Origin: Setaria digitata
Lineage: Eukaryota; Nematoda; Chromadorea; Rhabditida; Setariidae
Assembly (NCBI GenBank): GCA_003640385.1
Contig: RCAB01000290.1
Coordinates: 17,412 to 81,411, forward strand
Reading direction: 5' to 3'
Length of the DNA stretch: 64,000 bases
Positions 61,901-64,000 of this stretch are shown one piece after another (positions within the stretch are counted from its first letter, which is position 1; each line of letters begins with the position of its first letter). The notes below the pieces were generated by a model, which worked only from the letters and a program-made list of their open reading frames with translations, was not told where the DNA came from and made no database searches. The translations under genes were made by a program, and so were the position numbers.

Positions 61901-64000
61901 AAATCTGTATCACTGCATGGGAAAAGATGCTTTGTTTTGAGCTCAACAAGTTTTTATATTGAAATCAAATAAAATGGAAAGCAAATTTGCAATATTGAAT
62001 GGTTGAGCAGTAGATAGAAGCAAATATATACCTAGATAAAAAGATAAATATTTTGGGGAGAAAAAGGTTCTTTGGCGTAAAAAAAAAAAAATTTGATTTT
62101 CGAGTTTTTCAACGTATCAAATCGTTTTCTTAAGGAAAGGAGGTAAGTTACTTAAAATGGTTTTTAATTGTTAATAATGATAAATTTACTACATATAATA
62201 TATGCATCAAATCAAACATGTGAATCGAACTGTTTTCTAGAAATTGGATTCATAATTAGAAGCAAATATTTATTTCGTAAACGAATATTAAGTTGAGAAA
62301 TTTCAAAAACAGAATGCGCAAGCAGAAATCAGAGCATAACAGAACTTCTCGATTGCAGTTAAATGAATGGAGCATCGAAGCAATTAGTTACAAATGCCTG
62401 AGGCTACCTGCTACATCATCGCCACTTTAACTCAGTTTTGTAACTTTAGCTTCCGTCGCTTCTTGTTTATTTCAAAGCACCTAACCTTTTTATTATTGAA
62501 CTGCGGTTTGTTAGGCTTCAAAGTTTCAAATATAAATTTAAAAATTTCGTGGAAGGATATTTTCCACTAGCATTTTTTTTCATGGAAGAAGTATTGGCTA
62601 AAATGAGTTTAGTCTGAGAAGGGTTTCAAACTGTCCGAAAACTTGCGAAAATGAAACTAACTTGTAGCCAAGGTGTGTTAACGGAGAAATATAGTTTTCT
62701 GAAAATGCGCGTAGTTTTCTAATTTTGTTCTTACAAATTACGCTATCTTGCACGTTGATAAAAAAAAAAAAATTCAGAAATATCTTATTGAAATAATCAC
62801 AGATGATTTACCGTATGATGATATCAAAGAAAGGCAAACAGCGAAGAGCTGAAAATGAAAGGGAGCTGAAGATTGGAAGAGGAAAGGGATAATGAAACAG
62901 TCCTATCTAGAAAGAGTAATATTAAGGGAAGGGCAAAAATAAAGAGATGCTTGGTTGGGTATAGCTGTTACGAACACACGCTGAAATCAATTATATAGTT
63001 CGGTCTTGTTAATTGAACACATTAAAAGATGATTTAGCTATATACGGCGCTCATTTCATTATCACATTCTGTATCATTCCCCACTTACTGACAAGATGAT
63101 AATAGTAGAATTACATTACTTCAGCTAATAATATAATTATACTGACAGAATATGGCAATTATGGTAAGGATCGCTTGTAACAATCATTTAGTTAATTCCT
63201 TTTCATTCATTTAGATTTCAAGCAAAAGTTTAAAGGCTCATTACTGAAATCATTCATACTCAGTGTAAATTTTCTGTGTATGCATGTGGTTATTTTAATT
63301 TTTTATTAGGTTTAGACCACAAGAAACCAAGAAGTCGATAATAAAAAAATTTTTTGACCATCGAGATTATCTAGTAATTGAATGTTCCTTGTGTTTCTCA
63401 GCAAAAAAAAAAAAAGGAGAAGGGGCAGAAATTAGTCTGCGGAAGTGAATGCAATCAGAAAAATTTAATGTTTGCACATTATTGACGATATTTAAGTGAG
63501 GCGAAGATATGCTAATTTAGCTGATGGCTTCAGCCTGTCACGTCAAATCAACTTCGAGCTGTTTGCCGTGCTTGTATCTAAGTGTAGGCTCAATTATTGT
63601 CATCAATGCTTTCTCCTACGATGACTCCTTCTTGAACTAATTGGAATGGGATCCTGAATATCACAAATTATCGAAACGATGCTTTGATGTTCTCATCTGT
63701 ACTATCCAAAAATCCTTCCAGTGGAAATTAATCATTGTTCAGAACTTTCATTGAAAAGAATTTCTCCATATCTTCAATTTAAACTTTACAAATATGATTT
63801 AAATTACTTTTGGGAAACTATCCCTAATGTCTAATCAGTAACCATTGAATTTAAGAGAATCAACGGTGGTCTTAGTTTCTTACAACACCGTTTGGTATGA
63901 AGATCCATTGCAAGCTAGTCTTATTACCTTGAATTCTTTACCGTGCCCTTTATGTATAAAAGTTTTTGAAATAAGTAGAATTCTATGAACAGTGATTGAA
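58911..64000. other. No gene seen; upstream region of the HMX gene
   Basis: Very AT-rich sequence without convincing exons on either strand. It contains A runs (for example about 61184-61197 and 62080-62091) and long low-complexity frames only. As the 5' flank of a developmental homeobox gene, it is a reasonable place for enhancers, but no specific site is supported. Confidence 0.5.

Noticed and set aside
1..64000. Endosymbiont (Wolbachia) insertion, retrotransposon polymerase, tRNA or rRNA genes
   Set aside because: No recognisable bacterial operon, reverse transcriptase motif, cloverleaf or rRNA core was seen on reading both strands. A database search could still find short fragments.

Overview
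The window looks like nuclear DNA of a parasitic nematode, most likely a clade III (filarial-type) species. The sequence is AT-rich and non-coding stretches are long. Genes are split into many short exons with GT..AG introns, often behind T-rich acceptors. Several start codons sit just after an acceptor-like TTTCAG/TTTTAG with no visible upstream exon, as expected for spliced-leader trans-splicing. I found no rRNA, tRNA, CRISPR array or prokaryotic operon. Exon models were assembled by eye from splice signals and phase continuity; the four main genes sum to whole codons, apart from one uncertain internal exon in the MXRA7-like gene.

Layout. (1) 0.3-4.8 kb, + strand: a small Ser/Arg-rich protein with a C-terminal leucine-rich coiled coil. 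It may have two alternative 5' ends, upstream exons at 272-693 and an alternative first exon at 1582-1625. (2) 4.8-23 kb: mostly gene-poor. It holds a block with coding character on the - strand (12.86-13.55 kb), isolated exon-like segments on + (13.9-16.4 kb), a foldback element (15.68-15.82 kb) and simple repeats. (3) 23.08-31.23 kb, +: a complete amyloid precursor-like gene (apl-1 type), 18 coding exons and 775 aa. One intron carries about 770 bp of TTTTA/TTTCA repeat, and one exon encodes a large Asp/Asn-rich insertion. (4) 31.2-40.4 kb: sparse, with only low-confidence small exons. (5) 41.01-42.87 kb, -: a single-pass membrane protein with an MXRA7-type C-terminal tail and an unrecognised N-terminal region. 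(6) 42.98-51.17 kb, +: an IBTK-like ankyrin/RCC1/BTB protein, 24 exons and about 1076 aa, head-to-head with gene 5 across about 100 bp. (7) 52.36-58.91 kb, -: a complete HMX/NK5 homeobox gene (mls-2 type), 8 exons and 469 aa, convergent with gene 6. (8) 58.9-64 kb: no gene seen.

The genes do not form a pathway. They are a developmental homeobox factor, a neuronal/moulting surface protein, a probable ubiquitin-ligase adaptor and a membrane protein. From memory, C. elegans apl-1 and mls-2 are both X-linked, so the segment may be ancestral nematode X material. The most notable items are the giant intronic pentamer array in the APP-family gene, the MXRA7-tail protein with a novel ectodomain, the 101-bp divergent start region, the foldback element, and the unexplained coding-like block near 13 kb.
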